A stretch of 64,000 nt of DNA, from NCBI GenBank assembly GCA_903945175.1, contig CAJAUM010000051.1, positions 84,294 to 148,293 on the forward strand, given 5' to 3'. Positions 33,611 through 42,893 of the stretch are shown here, piece by piece. Within the stretch, counting starts at the first letter, position 1; each line of letters opens with the position of its first letter. Under the pieces are notes generated by a model that saw nothing but the letters and a program-made list of their open reading frames with translations, searched no databases and had not been told where the DNA came from. Made by a program: the position numbers and the translations under genes. The stretch is from an uncultured Bacteroidales bacterium (GTDB taxonomy: Bacteria; Bacteroidota; Bacteroidia; Bacteroidales; FEN-979).

Positions 33611-35929
33611 TTAGAAGCTGAAACTAATCCCGAGGCTTGGCATCAGGGGCATCTGGTCAACACGTGTATACGACACACGGTCGAAGTAGAAAATATTCTG
33701 CTGATTGAGGGCATTGGTAACGCTCAAATTTATTTCCAGTTTTGTCCCTTTTCCAAGAAAGAAGATTTTTTTCAGATTCAGGTCCAGACGGCTGTAATAG
33801 GGGAGTCGACCCTGGTCGTAATCACCATAAAGAATACCCAGAGATCCGTTTGAGGTTGTATAATCGGTCCCCATGTTCTCAAAGGTGAGTTGCTCATAAA
33901 AGCCACCGGTTTGGGTAAATGGGAACCCGGAGCCGAAATTGTACCTGGCATCGAGTTCCCAGTCTGATTTCTTTCCCCAGTTGAAGGAGGCAACAACATT
34001 CAGATTATGCCTGCGGTCGTAAGGTGGAACGAAATCTACCTTGCCATCGCTACGGTGAATAAATCCAAGCGAATAGGTGACCCATAGATGAATTTTTTTC
34101 CAATCATATTTGACTGAAACATCTACCCCTTCAGCATCTCCCGTCTCCATCGAAAAATCCTTTTTATAATAATCGGGGATGTTCGCATTCTCGGGGGTAT
34201 CATCATATAATTTGTTCCGGTTCAGGCTGAAAAGCTGGGGATAATATTTGTAATATCCCTCCACATTCAGCGATAGGTTGGGGAGCAGGTCCAATTCAAA
34301 GCCAAAAACCACCTGGTTGCATTTCTGCAATCTGCTGGTTACTTTTTTACCCTCGAATTCAGTTGGCAGGCTCAGCGGACTGGTGATGAATCCGTAAAAA
34401 AGGTTGACCACATCCTTATCATAGGTCGTGCTTATCAGGTTTTGCGAGTACATGCCGGCTGCCATTTTCAGGCGGAAATTTCTGGCAATGTTATATTTAA
34501 TAGCAAGCCGTGGTTCGAACGATGCGGCAGAGAGGGATGCATAATACTGGAATCGCAATCCCGGCTCAATAATGAATTTGCCCGGCATCCATTTATATTT
34601 AACAAAGGCCGACACCTCTGTTGAGTTTTGCGGATCCCCGCCAATTTTCCGGTTTACGCTGTTGTAAAAGTCAAGCGTGGTTTTATAGCCTGCCAAATCA
34701 AGGCCATATTTCAGGGCATCACGACCAAAGAAATAGGTGAAGGTCAATCCGCCATTGAACCCGGCTATCGAACTTGAGCGTGGAGTCTGATTCTGTACCT
34801 GCATCTCAACGCGATAGGAGGAGTAAGCAAAATTTCCTTCAATCAAAACAGAACTTTTCCCGGGGATGGCCAGAAAATTCAATCCTCCCCCATAAGCTTT
34901 CCAATTGTAGTCATTCAGGATGGAATAATTCACCTTATCTGTAAAATTAAATCCGAAGGCACTCACCTTGCTTCCATTCGGGGTATTGATGGAAATTTTT
35001 CCATAGATATCGAGATAATTATATGGAAGTCCGTTTTCGTTGATATAGGTATAGAATATCTTACTCGACTCCGCCAGATAGGAGTTCTTCACCGACAGAA
35101 TAAAAGTGGCGCTGACATCATCGTCATTTTTTGGCTTATGGATGGGTCCTTCGAGCAGGGCTTTGGCCCCGAAGGTGCTGATGTCAAACTTGCCGGCCAA
35201 ATGATTCTTGTTGCCATCACGGGTGGTCACATCCATCACCGAGGAGAGGCGCCCGCCATATTCGGCGCCAAATCCGCCGGTATAAACATCCACATTTTTC
35301 AGGATATCAACATCAAATACCGAAAACAGGCCAATGGAATGAAACGGATTGTAAATGATCATTCCGTCGTACAGAACCTTATTTTGAATCGGGGGACCGC
35401 CTCGGATATAGAGCTGCCCACCCTGGTCGCCCGAGAAAATGACACCCGGAAGGATCTGTAAATACTGCGCCAGGTCAGGCTGGCCTCCAATGGTCGGGAT
35501 TGATTGTATCTCCTTGGGCGTAATTTTGATGATGCTGGTCTGGGTCTCCCTGACCTTATCCTGGCGGGCTGCAGATATATTTATTTCATCGAGCTGAAAG
35601 GTGGATTTCGAAAGGTAAAGTTTTTTAGTCTGCAACTCGTTTGCCTTGATGGTGACCTGCATTTTCAGTGTATCGAACCCAACATAGGTGACCATCAGAA
35701 AATATTCTCCGGGAGGTATTTTTGTTATGGCAAAATATCCATTGGCATCGGTAGTGGCGCCAATCGTTGTTTTTTGAAGGTAAACATTGGTAAACAAAGC
35801 CGGCTCACCGGTTTCCAGTTCATACACAAAACCACGAACTGACCCGTTTTGAGCGAGGGACTTATGCAATGGAAATACAAACAGCAGTGCGAGCAGCAAA
35901 AAGACAGGAAATCCTTGAGTCAACTTCAT
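33611..35929 (-). CDS. TonB-dependent receptor with CarboxypepD_reg-like domain
   Basis: 772 residues from the ATG at 35929, which begins the signal peptide (FPVFLLLALLFVFPLHKSLAQ). A carboxypeptidase-regulatory-like domain (GSVRGFVYELETGEPALFTNVYLQKTTIGATTDANGYFAI) precedes the plug (QSIPTIGGQPDLAQYLQILPGVIFSGDQGGQLYIRGGPPIQNKVLYDGM) and a 22-strand barrel that ends in Phe (LGISFSF). There is no partner SusD gene, so it is not a Sus-type glycan system. The substrate is unknown. Its promoter region is shared with divergent iorA. Confidence 0.93.
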   Translation of the reverse strand: MKLTQGFPVFLLLALLFVFPLHKSLAQNGSVRGFVYELETGEPALFTNVYLQKTTIGATTDANGYFAITKIPPGEYFLMVTYVGFDTLKMQVTIKANELQTKKLYLSKSTFQLDEINISAARQDKVRETQTSIIKITPKEIQSIPTIGGQPDLAQYLQILPGVIFSGDQGGQLYIRGGPPIQNKVLYDGMIIYNPFHSIGLFSVFDVDILKNVDVYTGGFGAEYGGRLSSVMDVTTRDGNKNHLAGKFDISTFGAKALLEGPIHKPKNDDDVSATFILSVKNSYLAESSKIFYTYINENGLPYNYLDIYGKISINTPNGSKVSAFGFNFTDKVNYSILNDYNWKAYGGGLNFLAIPGKSSVLIEGNFAYSSYRVEMQVQNQTPRSSSIAGFNGGLTFTYFFGRDALKYGLDLAGYKTTLDFYNSVNRKIGGDPQNSTEVSAFVKYKWMPGKFIIEPGLRFQYYASLSAASFEPRLAIKYNIARNFRLKMAAGMYSQNLISTTYDKDVVNLFYGFITSPLSLPTEFEGKKVTSRLQKCNQVVFGFELDLLPNLSLNVEGYYKYYPQLFSLNRNKLYDDTPENANIPDYYKKDFSMETGDAEGVDVSVKYDWKKIHLWVTYSLGFIHRSDGKVDFVPPYDRRHNLNVVASFNWGKKSDWELDARYNFGSGFPFTQTGGFYEQLTFENMGTDYTTSNGSLGILYGDYDQGRLPYYSRLDLNLKKIFFLGKGTKLEINLSVTNALNQQNIFYFDRVSYTRVDQMPLMPSLGISFSF

Positions 35930-35962
35930 TTTCTTGGATTGATTAAAATCAGGAAAAACATG

Positions 35963-35970
35963 CAAAAGTA
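35963..35970 (-). promoter_or_regulatory. Putative -7 promoter box for the TonB receptor gene
   Basis: On the minus strand these bases read TACTTTTG, a match to TAnnTTTG, 34 bases before the ATG at 35929. It is divergent from the iorA promoter at 36008-36015. Confidence 0.5.
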
Positions 35971-36007
35971 GTTAAAATCATTTCAATTTGCATTGGAAAA
36001 AATTTCT

Positions 36008-36015
36008 TAATTTTG
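36008..36015 (+). promoter_or_regulatory. Putative -7 promoter box for iorAB
   Basis: TAATTTTG matches TAnnTTTG and lies 32 bases before the iorA ATG at 36047. A TTTG ends at 35990, 17 bases upstream, a little closer than the usual spacing. Confidence 0.5.
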
Positions 36016-36046
36016 TAGAAATTGAACGCTACTTTTAAGAAAATTT

Positions 36047-37666
36047 ATGCAGAAGTTATTGTTATTGGGCGATGAAGCCATAGCCCAGGCCGCGCTGGAT
36101 GCAGGGCTTTCTGGTATCTATGCCTATCCCGGAACACCCTCCACTGAAATAACTGAATTTGTCCAGAATTCAAAATTTGCGCAAGACAACCACATCCATT
36201 CAAAATGGTCGACCAATGAAAAAACGGCCATGGAGTCGGCTTTGGGGATGTCCTACGCTGGCAAACGGGCGATGGTTTGTATGAAGCATGTCGGTTTGAA
36301 CGTGGCGGCTGATCCCTTTATCAACTCGGCGATAACCGGATCCAACGGAGGGATGGTCGTGGTTGCGGCAGATGATCCCTCCATGCACTCCTCTCAGAAC
36401 GAGCAGGATTCGCGGTTTTTCGGAAAATTTGCCCTTGTTCCGATCCTTGAACCGGCCAACCAGCAGGAGGCCTACGATATGGTACACTATGGCTTTGATT
36501 TTTCTGAAAAATACATGGTTCCGGTCCTGATGCGCATTACCACCCGCCTGGCCCATTCTCGTTCAGGCGTTGTGAGAAAAAAGGAGATCAGAAATCAAAA
36601 TGAACTGAAATTGCCCTCCGATCTGAGGCAATTTGTTTTGCTTCCGAATATTGCTAAAAAACGTTATAAAAACCTGCTGAAAGCGCAAAGCTTATTTACC
36701 TCTGAATCAGAGTCATCCCCCTTCAATAACTATATCGACGGATCGGATAAGTCGCTGGGTATTGTTGTTTGTGGCCTTGCCTACAATTACCTCTTAGAGA
36801 ATTTTGCCGACCGCAACGTACCTAACCCGGTGCTTAAGATCGGCCAATATCCCATTCCCCGCTCATTGGTTGAAAAGATGGCCGATGAATGTGACGAAAT
36901 CCTCGTTATCGAAGATGGCTACCCGATGGTTGAGGAGTTGTTAAAGGGATACCTTGGACGTGGACTGAAGGTGAAGGGCCGTCTTGATGGAACGCTTCCC
37001 CGCGATGGGGAGTTGAACCCGAATCTCATTGCAGTCGCCCTTGGGATAAAGGATACCTTTGGTTTACCCGTTCCTGACCTTGTGGTAGGCCGCCCACCCT
37101 CTTTATGCAGTGGTTGTCCCCACATCGACTCCTACCATGCCATGACGGAAACCCTGCAGGAGTTGAGCAATGGCCGTGTTTTTTCCGACATCGGTTGTTA
37201 TACGCTGGGTGCGCTGAAACCGTATGAAGCGATTAACTCTTGTGTGGATATGGGGGCCTCCATTACAATGGCCAAGGGTGCGGCCGACGCCGGATTAATC
37301 CCTTCCGTTGCCGTAATCGGCGATTCCACCTTTACCCATTCGGGCATGACGGGCTTATTGGATGCCATCAATGAAAAATCCCCCATCACCGTGATGATCC
37401 TTGACAACGGAACCACGGCAATGACGGGTGGACAGGATTCCCAGGCCTTCGGAAAGATCGAAGATATTTGCAAAGGTCTCGGGGTAGAGGAATCGCACAT
37501 CCGTGTGCTGAAACCCTTGAAAAAGTACCATGCGGAAAATGTGGCCATCATGAAAGAAGAACTCGCCTATCATGGGGTTTCAGTGCTCATTCCGCGTCGT
37601 GAATGTATCGTTTCCATTGATAAACGCATGCGCGAAAAGTTTAAAAAAACCAATTCTACCAGCTGA
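36047..37666 (+). CDS. iorA: Indolepyruvate ferredoxin oxidoreductase, alpha subunit (short form)
   Basis: 539 residues. The N-terminal pyrimidine-binding part has SGIYAYPGTPSTEITEF; the TPP-binding part has RPPSLCSGCPHIDSYHAM, IGDSTFTHSGMTGLLDAI and the metal motif DNGTTAMTGGQ. The enzyme oxidatively decarboxylates aryl pyruvates to acyl-CoA with reduced ferredoxin. Most IorA proteins end with a two-cluster ferredoxin domain; this one stops at about 540 residues with no CxxCxxC motif. Electrons must therefore leave by another carrier, or the substrate differs. The stop overlaps the iorB start by one base. Confidence 0.9.
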   Translation: MQKLLLLGDEAIAQAALDAGLSGIYAYPGTPSTEITEFVQNSKFAQDNHIHSKWSTNEKTAMESALGMSYAGKRAMVCMKHVGLNVAADPFINSAITGSNGGMVVVAADDPSMHSSQNEQDSRFFGKFALVPILEPANQQEAYDMVHYGFDFSEKYMVPVLMRITTRLAHSRSGVVRKKEIRNQNELKLPSDLRQFVLLPNIAKKRYKNLLKAQSLFTSESESSPFNNYIDGSDKSLGIVVCGLAYNYLLENFADRNVPNPVLKIGQYPIPRSLVEKMADECDEILVIEDGYPMVEELLKGYLGRGLKVKGRLDGTLPRDGELNPNLIAVALGIKDTFGLPVPDLVVGRPPSLCSGCPHIDSYHAMTETLQELSNGRVFSDIGCYTLGALKPYEAINSCVDMGASITMAKGAADAGLIPSVAVIGDSTFTHSGMTGLLDAINEKSPITVMILDNGTTAMTGGQDSQAFGKIEDICKGLGVEESHIRVLKPLKKYHAENVAIMKEELAYHGVSVLIPRRECIVSIDKRMREKFKKTNSTS

Positions 37667-38247
37667 TGAAGAAAGATATTATTTTAGCAGGCGTTGGCGG
37701 GCAGGGAATCATCTCCATCGCTTCCATTATTGGATATGCAGCCCTCAAGCAGGAGATGTTTCTCAAACAGTCGGAGGTTCATGGCATGAGTCAGCGTGGA
37801 GGCGATGTCATGTCCAATCTTCGTATCTCCCACAGCGAAATTGCCTCCGATCTGATCCCCTTTGGCCAGGCCGATATGATCATTTCAATTGAACCCCTCG
37901 AAGCACTTCGATATCTTCCCTATCTTTCGGGAGAGGGATGGGTAATTACCAACCTACGCCCATTTAACAATATCCCCAACTATCCTGAGATTGATAAGAT
38001 CATAGATGAAATTGCAAAGGTTCCGCATCACATAGCGCTGGATGCCGATGCAACGGCCAAAGAGGCCGGATCTGCCAAAGCGGCCAACATCGTCATGCTC
38101 GGCGCCGCCTCTCCTTTTCTGGGGATGGCCTACGAAAAGCTGGAGGATGCCATTCGTTACACGTTTCGCAAGAAGGGGGATGAAATAATAGAACTTAATT
38201 TAAAAGCGTTGAAGGCAGGTCGCGATTTTGCAGAACAGAATATGTAA
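37666..38247 (+). CDS. iorB: Indolepyruvate ferredoxin oxidoreductase, beta subunit
   Basis: 193 residues of the pyruvate:ferredoxin oxidoreductase gamma-domain family: [24 protein letters not shown], then [22 protein letters not shown] and [23 protein letters not shown]. It forms the active complex with IorA and binds the CoA side of the reaction. The ATG shares one base with the iorA stop (TGATG), a sign of coupled translation. The serine palmitoyltransferase promoter follows directly. Confidence 0.94.
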   Translation: MKKDIILAGVGGQGIISIASIIGYAALKQEMFLKQSEVHGMSQRGGDVMSNLRISHSEIASDLIPFGQADMIISIEPLEALRYLPYLSGEGWVITNLRPFNNIPNYPEIDKIIDEIAKVPHHIALDADATAKEAGSAKAANIVMLGAASPFLGMAYEKLEDAIRYTFRKKGDEIIELNLKALKAGRDFAEQNM

Positions 38248-38258
38248 ACTTTTCTTCG

Positions 38259-38266
38259 TATCTTTG
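38259..38266 (+). promoter_or_regulatory. -7 promoter box for the ceramide-type operon
   Basis: TATCTTTG followed by CA is the classic Bacteroidota -7 element. It lies 38 bases before the serine palmitoyltransferase ATG at 38297 and just after the iorB stop. The -33 element is not well matched. Confidence 0.6.
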
Positions 38267-38296
38267 CACGCTATTTTTTCACAGAAACACAAACAA

Positions 38297-39487
38297 ATGA
38301 GGATTTTACAGCGAAAAGCAGCCCACTTTACTGAACCCCAGCGAATTGAAAAGATGGGTATCTACCCATTCTTCAGGATGATTGAATCGGATCAGGATAC
38401 TGTAGTTACCATGAATGGGAAGAAGGTGCTGATGTTTGGTTCGAACAGCTACCTGGGTCTTACGAACCACCCGAAAATCAAAGAGGCTGCAATTAAAGCC
38501 ACTGAAAAATACGGAACAGGTTGTGCGGGTTCACGTTTCCTTAACGGGACACTTGATATTCATGTTGAACTGGAAAGCAAACTGGCTGAATTTGTCGGAA
38601 AAGAGTCAGCTCTCGTTTACAGTACAGGCTTCCAGGTAAACCTTGGCGTTATTCCTACCGTAACGGGCCGCAACGACTATATCCTGATCGATGAGCTCGA
38701 TCATGCCTCGATTATTGAAGCCACGCGGCTCTCGTTTGCCAAGGTGCTTAAGTACCGTCACAATGATATGCACTCCCTGGAGACCGTCCTTAAAAAATGC
38801 GAACCCAACCGGATCAAACTGATTGTGGTGGATGGTGTTTTCAGTATGGATGGCGACATTGCCAAGCTACCTGAAATCGTGAAATTGGCTGAAAAGTACG
38901 AAGCGACCATCATGGTCGACGATGCCCATTCCATTGGCGTACTCGGGAAACACGGATCAGGTACCGCAAGTCATTTTGGGCTGACTGACAAAGTTGACCT
39001 GATTATGGGTACTTTTTCCAAGTCACTCGCCGCATTGGGTGGTTTTATTGCCAGTGATTTTGAAACAATCAATTATATCAAGCACCATTCGCGTACCCTG
39101 ATCTTCAGTGCATCAGCAACACCCGCATCAGCCGCAGCCGTACTTGCAGCACTTGAAATAATTAAAAGTGAACCAGAGCGCATTGACAATCTCTGGAAAG
39201 TGACCCATTATGCCATTGATAATTTCAGAAAACTGGGATTCGACATCGGCAATACCGTAACCCCGATCATTCCTTTATATATCCGCGACCAGATCAAAAC
39301 CCTGACCATTACCCGGATGTTGATGGATGAAGGTGTTTTTGTGAACCCTGTTGTGGCTCCGGCCGTTAGCAAGGATGATACATTGATTCGCTTTTCCCTC
39401 ATGGCGACCCATACAAACGAACAGGTTGATATTGCGTTGGAAAAATTTGAGAAACTGGGAAAGAAGCTCCATATTATCTCAAAATAG
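38297..39487 (+). CDS. spt: Serine palmitoyltransferase (alpha-oxoamine synthase family)
   Basis: 396 residues from the ATG at 38297, which follows the promoter box and begins the conserved N-terminus ([23 protein letters not shown]). Alpha-oxoamine synthase motifs: [39 protein letters not shown], the PLP region [16 protein letters not shown] and the Schiff-base lysine in [15 protein letters not shown]. The sequence fits the sphingolipid branch rather than BioF or KBL. It joins serine to a fatty acyl thioester to give 3-ketosphinganine. GNAT-like and reductase genes directly downstream complete a ceramide pathway. Confidence 0.92.
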   Translation: MRILQRKAAHFTEPQRIEKMGIYPFFRMIESDQDTVVTMNGKKVLMFGSNSYLGLTNHPKIKEAAIKATEKYGTGCAGSRFLNGTLDIHVELESKLAEFVGKESALVYSTGFQVNLGVIPTVTGRNDYILIDELDHASIIEATRLSFAKVLKYRHNDMHSLETVLKKCEPNRIKLIVVDGVFSMDGDIAKLPEIVKLAEKYEATIMVDDAHSIGVLGKHGSGTASHFGLTDKVDLIMGTFSKSLAALGGFIASDFETINYIKHHSRTLIFSASATPASAAAVLAALEIIKSEPERIDNLWKVTHYAIDNFRKLGFDIGNTVTPIIPLYIRDQIKTLTITRMLMDEGVFVNPVVAPAVSKDDTLIRFSLMATHTNEQVDIALEKFEKLGKKLHIISK

Positions 39488-39492
39488 ACCTG

Positions 39493-40632
39493 ATGACGAA
39501 CAACAAACCGATTGAATTAAAAAGGGTTTATAAAAAAAAAGATCTAAAACGATTCATCGCTTTTCAGAATCAACTTTACAAAGGAAATAAATTCTGGTGT
39601 CCGCAAATGCGGATGGATGAAATGAATACGTTAAGCAGGGATAAAAACCCTGCTTTTGATTTTTGTGAAGCTGAGTATTGGATTGCCAGTCGTGGTAATG
39701 AGATAGTTGGCAGGATTGCCGGCATTATCAACCACAAAGCCAATGAGCGCTGGAATGAAAAGCTGGTACGTTTTGGCTGGATTGATTTTATCGATGATCC
39801 CGAGGTTTCACGAATCCTGCTTGATACAGTGACGGAATGGGGCCAGTCAAAGGGGATGGTGGGTATCCATGGCCCTCTTGGCTTTTCTGATATGGATAAC
39901 GAAGGGATGCTGATCAAGGGGTTTGACGAGATGGCCACCCTGGCCTCTATTTATAATTATCCCTATTATGTGGAACATATGGAAGGGCTGGGCTTTGAAA
40001 AGGCCGCAGACTGGGTCCAGTATGAATTTGAAATTCCGCCTTCCATTCCTGAAAAAGTAGATCGTTTATCACTTCTGGTGCAGGAAAAATATAAACTTCG
40101 CCTGCTGAAAGCAAAAAAGGCAAAAGAGCTTTTACCCTATGCGCCTAAAATGTTTCAAACCCTGAATGCAGCGTTTAGTGAACTGTATGGTTATACGGCC
40201 TTGACCAAAAAACAGGTGGATATGTATATTAAAGCCTATTTTGGATTTGTCCGCCCCGAATTTATCTCTTTTGTGATTGATGAAAAGGATGATGTGGTTG
40301 GGTTTGGCGTTTCGCTGCCTTCACTCACACGGGCATTGCAAAAATGCAATGGAAAATTGTTCCCGTTTGGTTTTATCTACCTTCTGAGAGCCATGAAAAA
40401 GAACGACACCATTGATATGTACCTGAATGGTGTTCGCCCGGATTATCATGCGAAGGGAGTTAATGCACTGTATTATAATGAGATGCACAGGGCTTACATC
40501 AAATATGGCATTAAAAGGGCCGTGACCAATCCCCAATTGGAGGACAATGCCAAAGCGCTTACAATTTGGAAGAATTTCAATGGAAGGCAACATTTGACCC
40601 GGAGGTGCTGGATAAAACACTTTGACAAATGA
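39493..40632 (+). CDS. GNAT-like acyltransferase, candidate bacterial ceramide synthase (copy 1)
   Basis: 379 residues. Conserved blocks: KFWCPQMRMDEMNTLSRDKNPAF, GRIAGIINHKANERW, GIHGPLGFSDMDNEGML and, near the C-terminus, a GNAT-type segment (DMYLNGVRPDYHAKGVNALYYNEMHRAYIKYG). As I recall, in Caulobacter the N-acylation step of ceramide synthesis is done by a GNAT-family enzyme (bCerS), with Spt and an epimerase-like reductase (CerR). The order here, spt then this gene then the reductase, matches that set. It would transfer a long acyl chain to the sphingoid amine. Five bases separate it from spt. Confidence 0.75.
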   Translation: MTNNKPIELKRVYKKKDLKRFIAFQNQLYKGNKFWCPQMRMDEMNTLSRDKNPAFDFCEAEYWIASRGNEIVGRIAGIINHKANERWNEKLVRFGWIDFIDDPEVSRILLDTVTEWGQSKGMVGIHGPLGFSDMDNEGMLIKGFDEMATLASIYNYPYYVEHMEGLGFEKAADWVQYEFEIPPSIPEKVDRLSLLVQEKYKLRLLKAKKAKELLPYAPKMFQTLNAAFSELYGYTALTKKQVDMYIKAYFGFVRPEFISFVIDEKDDVVGFGVSLPSLTRALQKCNGKLFPFGFIYLLRAMKKNDTIDMYLNGVRPDYHAKGVNALYYNEMHRAYIKYGIKRAVTNPQLEDNAKALTIWKNFNGRQHLTRRCWIKHFDK

Positions 40633-41633
40633 AAAACGTTTTGATTACCGGGGCCAGTGGATTTATTGGCAGTTTTCTGGTTGAGGATGGCCTGAAGCAG
40701 GGTTTTCAGGTGTATGCGGGTATTCGAAAATCAAGTTCACGCGCCTATCTTCAGGATCAGCGGATTCACTTTATTGAACTCGATTTCACAACCCGTGCAA
40801 CCTTATGTCAAACACTGGAGGCATGTAAAAAGAACAACCTCCGTTTTGAGTATATTGTGCACAATGCCGGCCTGACCAAGGCCAAGAAAAAGGAGGATTT
40901 TTACAACGTTAATTGCCAGAATACCATCAACTTCATTGAGGCGCTGATTGCAACGGACATGGTTCCTGATAAATTTGTCTTTGTGAGCAGTCTGGCCGCC
41001 TATGGGCCGGGAAATCCCGATACAGGTGAACCGGTGCGTCTTTCCGATCAGCCCAAACCCATTGAGCTGTATGGCAAAAGCAAACTGGATGCGGAACGTT
41101 ATATCACCTCACTGAAAGAGTTTCCCTGGCTCATTGTCAGACCGACCGGTGTTTACGGGCCTAAAGAAAAGGATTACTACATCTTTTTCCAGACCATCAA
41201 CAGGGGAATGGAGCCCTATATCGGATTCAAGAAACAGATTCTTACCTTCATCTATGTACGTGACCTGGTTCACGTGATATATCTGGCGCTGGCTTCATCT
41301 TTTGTGCATAAAGCATGGTTCGTGTCCGATGGAAAGGAATACCCATCTGAGTTATTTGCCGAAATCACCAAGCGGGCGCTGGGGAAAAAAACCATCCGTT
41401 TTACCGTTCCTTTGTTCCTTGTCAAAGCCATTGCAACCGTTGGTGAACATGTGGCAGGTTTATGGGGGACCATTCCTACACTCAATACCGACAAATACAA
41501 TGTGTTGAGCAGCACCAACTGGCGGTGCGAGGTTGAACCACTCAACAAGGATTTGGAGTTTACAGCGGAGTATGACCTTGAAAAGGGTGTTGCAGAAACC
41601 CTTGCCTGGTATAAAAAAGAGGGCTGGATCTAA
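40629..41633 (+). CDS. NAD-dependent epimerase/dehydratase-like reductase (CerR-like)
   Basis: 334 residues of the extended short-chain dehydrogenase family. The cofactor loop is VLITGASGFIGSFL (4-17) and the catalytic Tyr-x3-Lys is YGKSK (about residue 148), with FVSSLAAYGP before it. In the ceramide pathway described for Caulobacter, an enzyme of this class (CerR) reduces the 3-keto group; the position between two ceramide-synthase-like genes supports the same role. A nucleotide-sugar epimerase is the alternative. The ATG overlaps the stop of copy 1 by four bases. Confidence 0.82.
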   Translation: MKNVLITGASGFIGSFLVEDGLKQGFQVYAGIRKSSSRAYLQDQRIHFIELDFTTRATLCQTLEACKKNNLRFEYIVHNAGLTKAKKKEDFYNVNCQNTINFIEALIATDMVPDKFVFVSSLAAYGPGNPDTGEPVRLSDQPKPIELYGKSKLDAERYITSLKEFPWLIVRPTGVYGPKEKDYYIFFQTINRGMEPYIGFKKQILTFIYVRDLVHVIYLALASSFVHKAWFVSDGKEYPSELFAEITKRALGKKTIRFTVPLFLVKAIATVGEHVAGLWGTIPTLNTDKYNVLSSTNWRCEVEPLNKDLEFTAEYDLEKGVAETLAWYKKEGWI

Positions 41634-41634
41634 C

Positions 41635-42759
41635 ATGAGCCAACTGGAGGTCATAAAGGTCTCTTCACGGAAACAGCTGAAACAGTTTGTCAAATTTCCC
41701 TTTCATCTTTATGAGCACAACAAGTACTGGTGTCCGCCACTTAAAAGTGACGAGATAAATACGTTGAGAAAAGATAAGAATCCTGCCTTTGCGTATTGTG
41801 AAGCCGAGTATTGGCTTGCTTATCGCGATAACATCCCTGTTGGCCGGATTGCCGGGATTATAAACCGCAAGGAGCATGAACGCTGGAATTCCATGTTGGT
41901 TAGGTTCGGTTGGATTGACTTTGTTGATGATCCTGAGGTCTCACGACGTTTAATTGATACAGTGGCTGCATGGGGCAGGAGCAAGGGGATGACTGGCATT
42001 CATGGCCCATTGGGATTTACAGATATGGATCCGGAAGGCATGCTGGTTGAAGGATTTGATGAAATATCCTGTCTGGGGGTCTTCTACAATTTCCCCTATT
42101 ATGTTGACCATATGCAAAAGCTTGGTTTCACCAAGGCTGTTGACTGGATTCAGTTTGAGGTAAAGGTCCCGGCTGAAATACCGGAGAAGGTGGAGCGGAT
42201 GACCCGGATCGTTATGCAAAAATATGATTTGCGTTTGTTGAAGCTCAACACCCCCAAGGAGGTGTTGCCCTATGCCCCGAAGGTGTTTGCCATGTATAAT
42301 GAGGCTTTTCACGATCTCTATGGTTTTACCGCCCTGACCACGGAGGAGATAACGGCATATACCAAGCAATATTTTGGATTTATCAGGCCCGAATTCGTCT
42401 CAATAATTGTAGATAACCAAGATCATGTTGTGGGATTTGGCATAACCATTCCCAGCCTGTCTGCTGCACTTCAAAAAGCCAACGGATCTTTATTCCCCTT
42501 CGGATTCATTCACCTGCTCCGGGCCTTACGTAAAAATGATGTCATTGACATGTACCTGATTGGTGTGCACCCCGATTACCAGGGGAAAGGTGTGCTGGCG
42601 CTCATCTACCATGAATTAAATAAGAAATACCTTCATGCGGGGATAAAGACAGCCAGGACCCATCCACAGCTGGAGGAAAATTTTAAGGCGATTTCCATCT
42701 GGAAAAATTATGATAGCCGCATCAATATCAGGCGGCGATGCTGGATCAGGGATATATAA
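41635..42759 (+). CDS. GNAT-like acyltransferase, candidate ceramide synthase (copy 2)
   Basis: 374 residues from the ATG at 41635, one base after the reductase stop; longer in-frame forms would overlap the reductase. It is a clear tandem paralogue of the protein at 39493-40632: YWCPPLKSDEINTLRKDKNPAF, GRIAGIINRKEHERW, LVRFGWIDFVDDPEVSR and GIHGPLGFTDMDPEGML are nearly the same in both. The C-terminal GNAT part is DMYLIGVHPDYQGKGVLALIYHEL. Two copies may set different acyl chains, or act on different amines. Its last codons lie in a 44-bp segment repeated at 45856-45899. Confidence 0.78.
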   Translation: MSQLEVIKVSSRKQLKQFVKFPFHLYEHNKYWCPPLKSDEINTLRKDKNPAFAYCEAEYWLAYRDNIPVGRIAGIINRKEHERWNSMLVRFGWIDFVDDPEVSRRLIDTVAAWGRSKGMTGIHGPLGFTDMDPEGMLVEGFDEISCLGVFYNFPYYVDHMQKLGFTKAVDWIQFEVKVPAEIPEKVERMTRIVMQKYDLRLLKLNTPKEVLPYAPKVFAMYNEAFHDLYGFTALTTEEITAYTKQYFGFIRPEFVSIIVDNQDHVVGFGITIPSLSAALQKANGSLFPFGFIHLLRALRKNDVIDMYLIGVHPDYQGKGVLALIYHELNKKYLHAGIKTARTHPQLEENFKAISIWKNYDSRINIRRRCWIRDI

Positions 42760-42764
42760 AAAAA
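42721..42764 (+). repeat. 44-bp direct repeat, left copy (3' end of acyltransferase gene)
   Basis: This segment holds the last 13 codons of the acyltransferase gene and its TAA. It matches 45856-45899 at 42 of 44 positions by eye; the two differences are A/C changes at offsets 4 and 10. The two copies bound a 3.1-kb block with the broken CheB-CheR gene. Confidence 0.85.
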
Positions 42765-42792
42765 TGTGGCCGGCAAAAAAGGAAAAACTGCC

Positions 42793-42800
42793 TATCTTTG
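42793..42800 (+). promoter_or_regulatory. -7 promoter box for the CheB-CheR pseudogene
   Basis: TATCTTTG matches the Bacteroidota -7 consensus and lies 94 bases before the ATG at 42894. It is inside the 3.1-kb repeat-bounded block, so the block may carry its own promoter. Confidence 0.45.
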
Positions 42801-42893
42801 TGTTTAGTTACATTCTCATTCAGTCGTTTAATGCACAGCGCACGCAGCATAAACCTGTTTGTAGAACAGAGATAAATTGCAAAACCTATTCCC

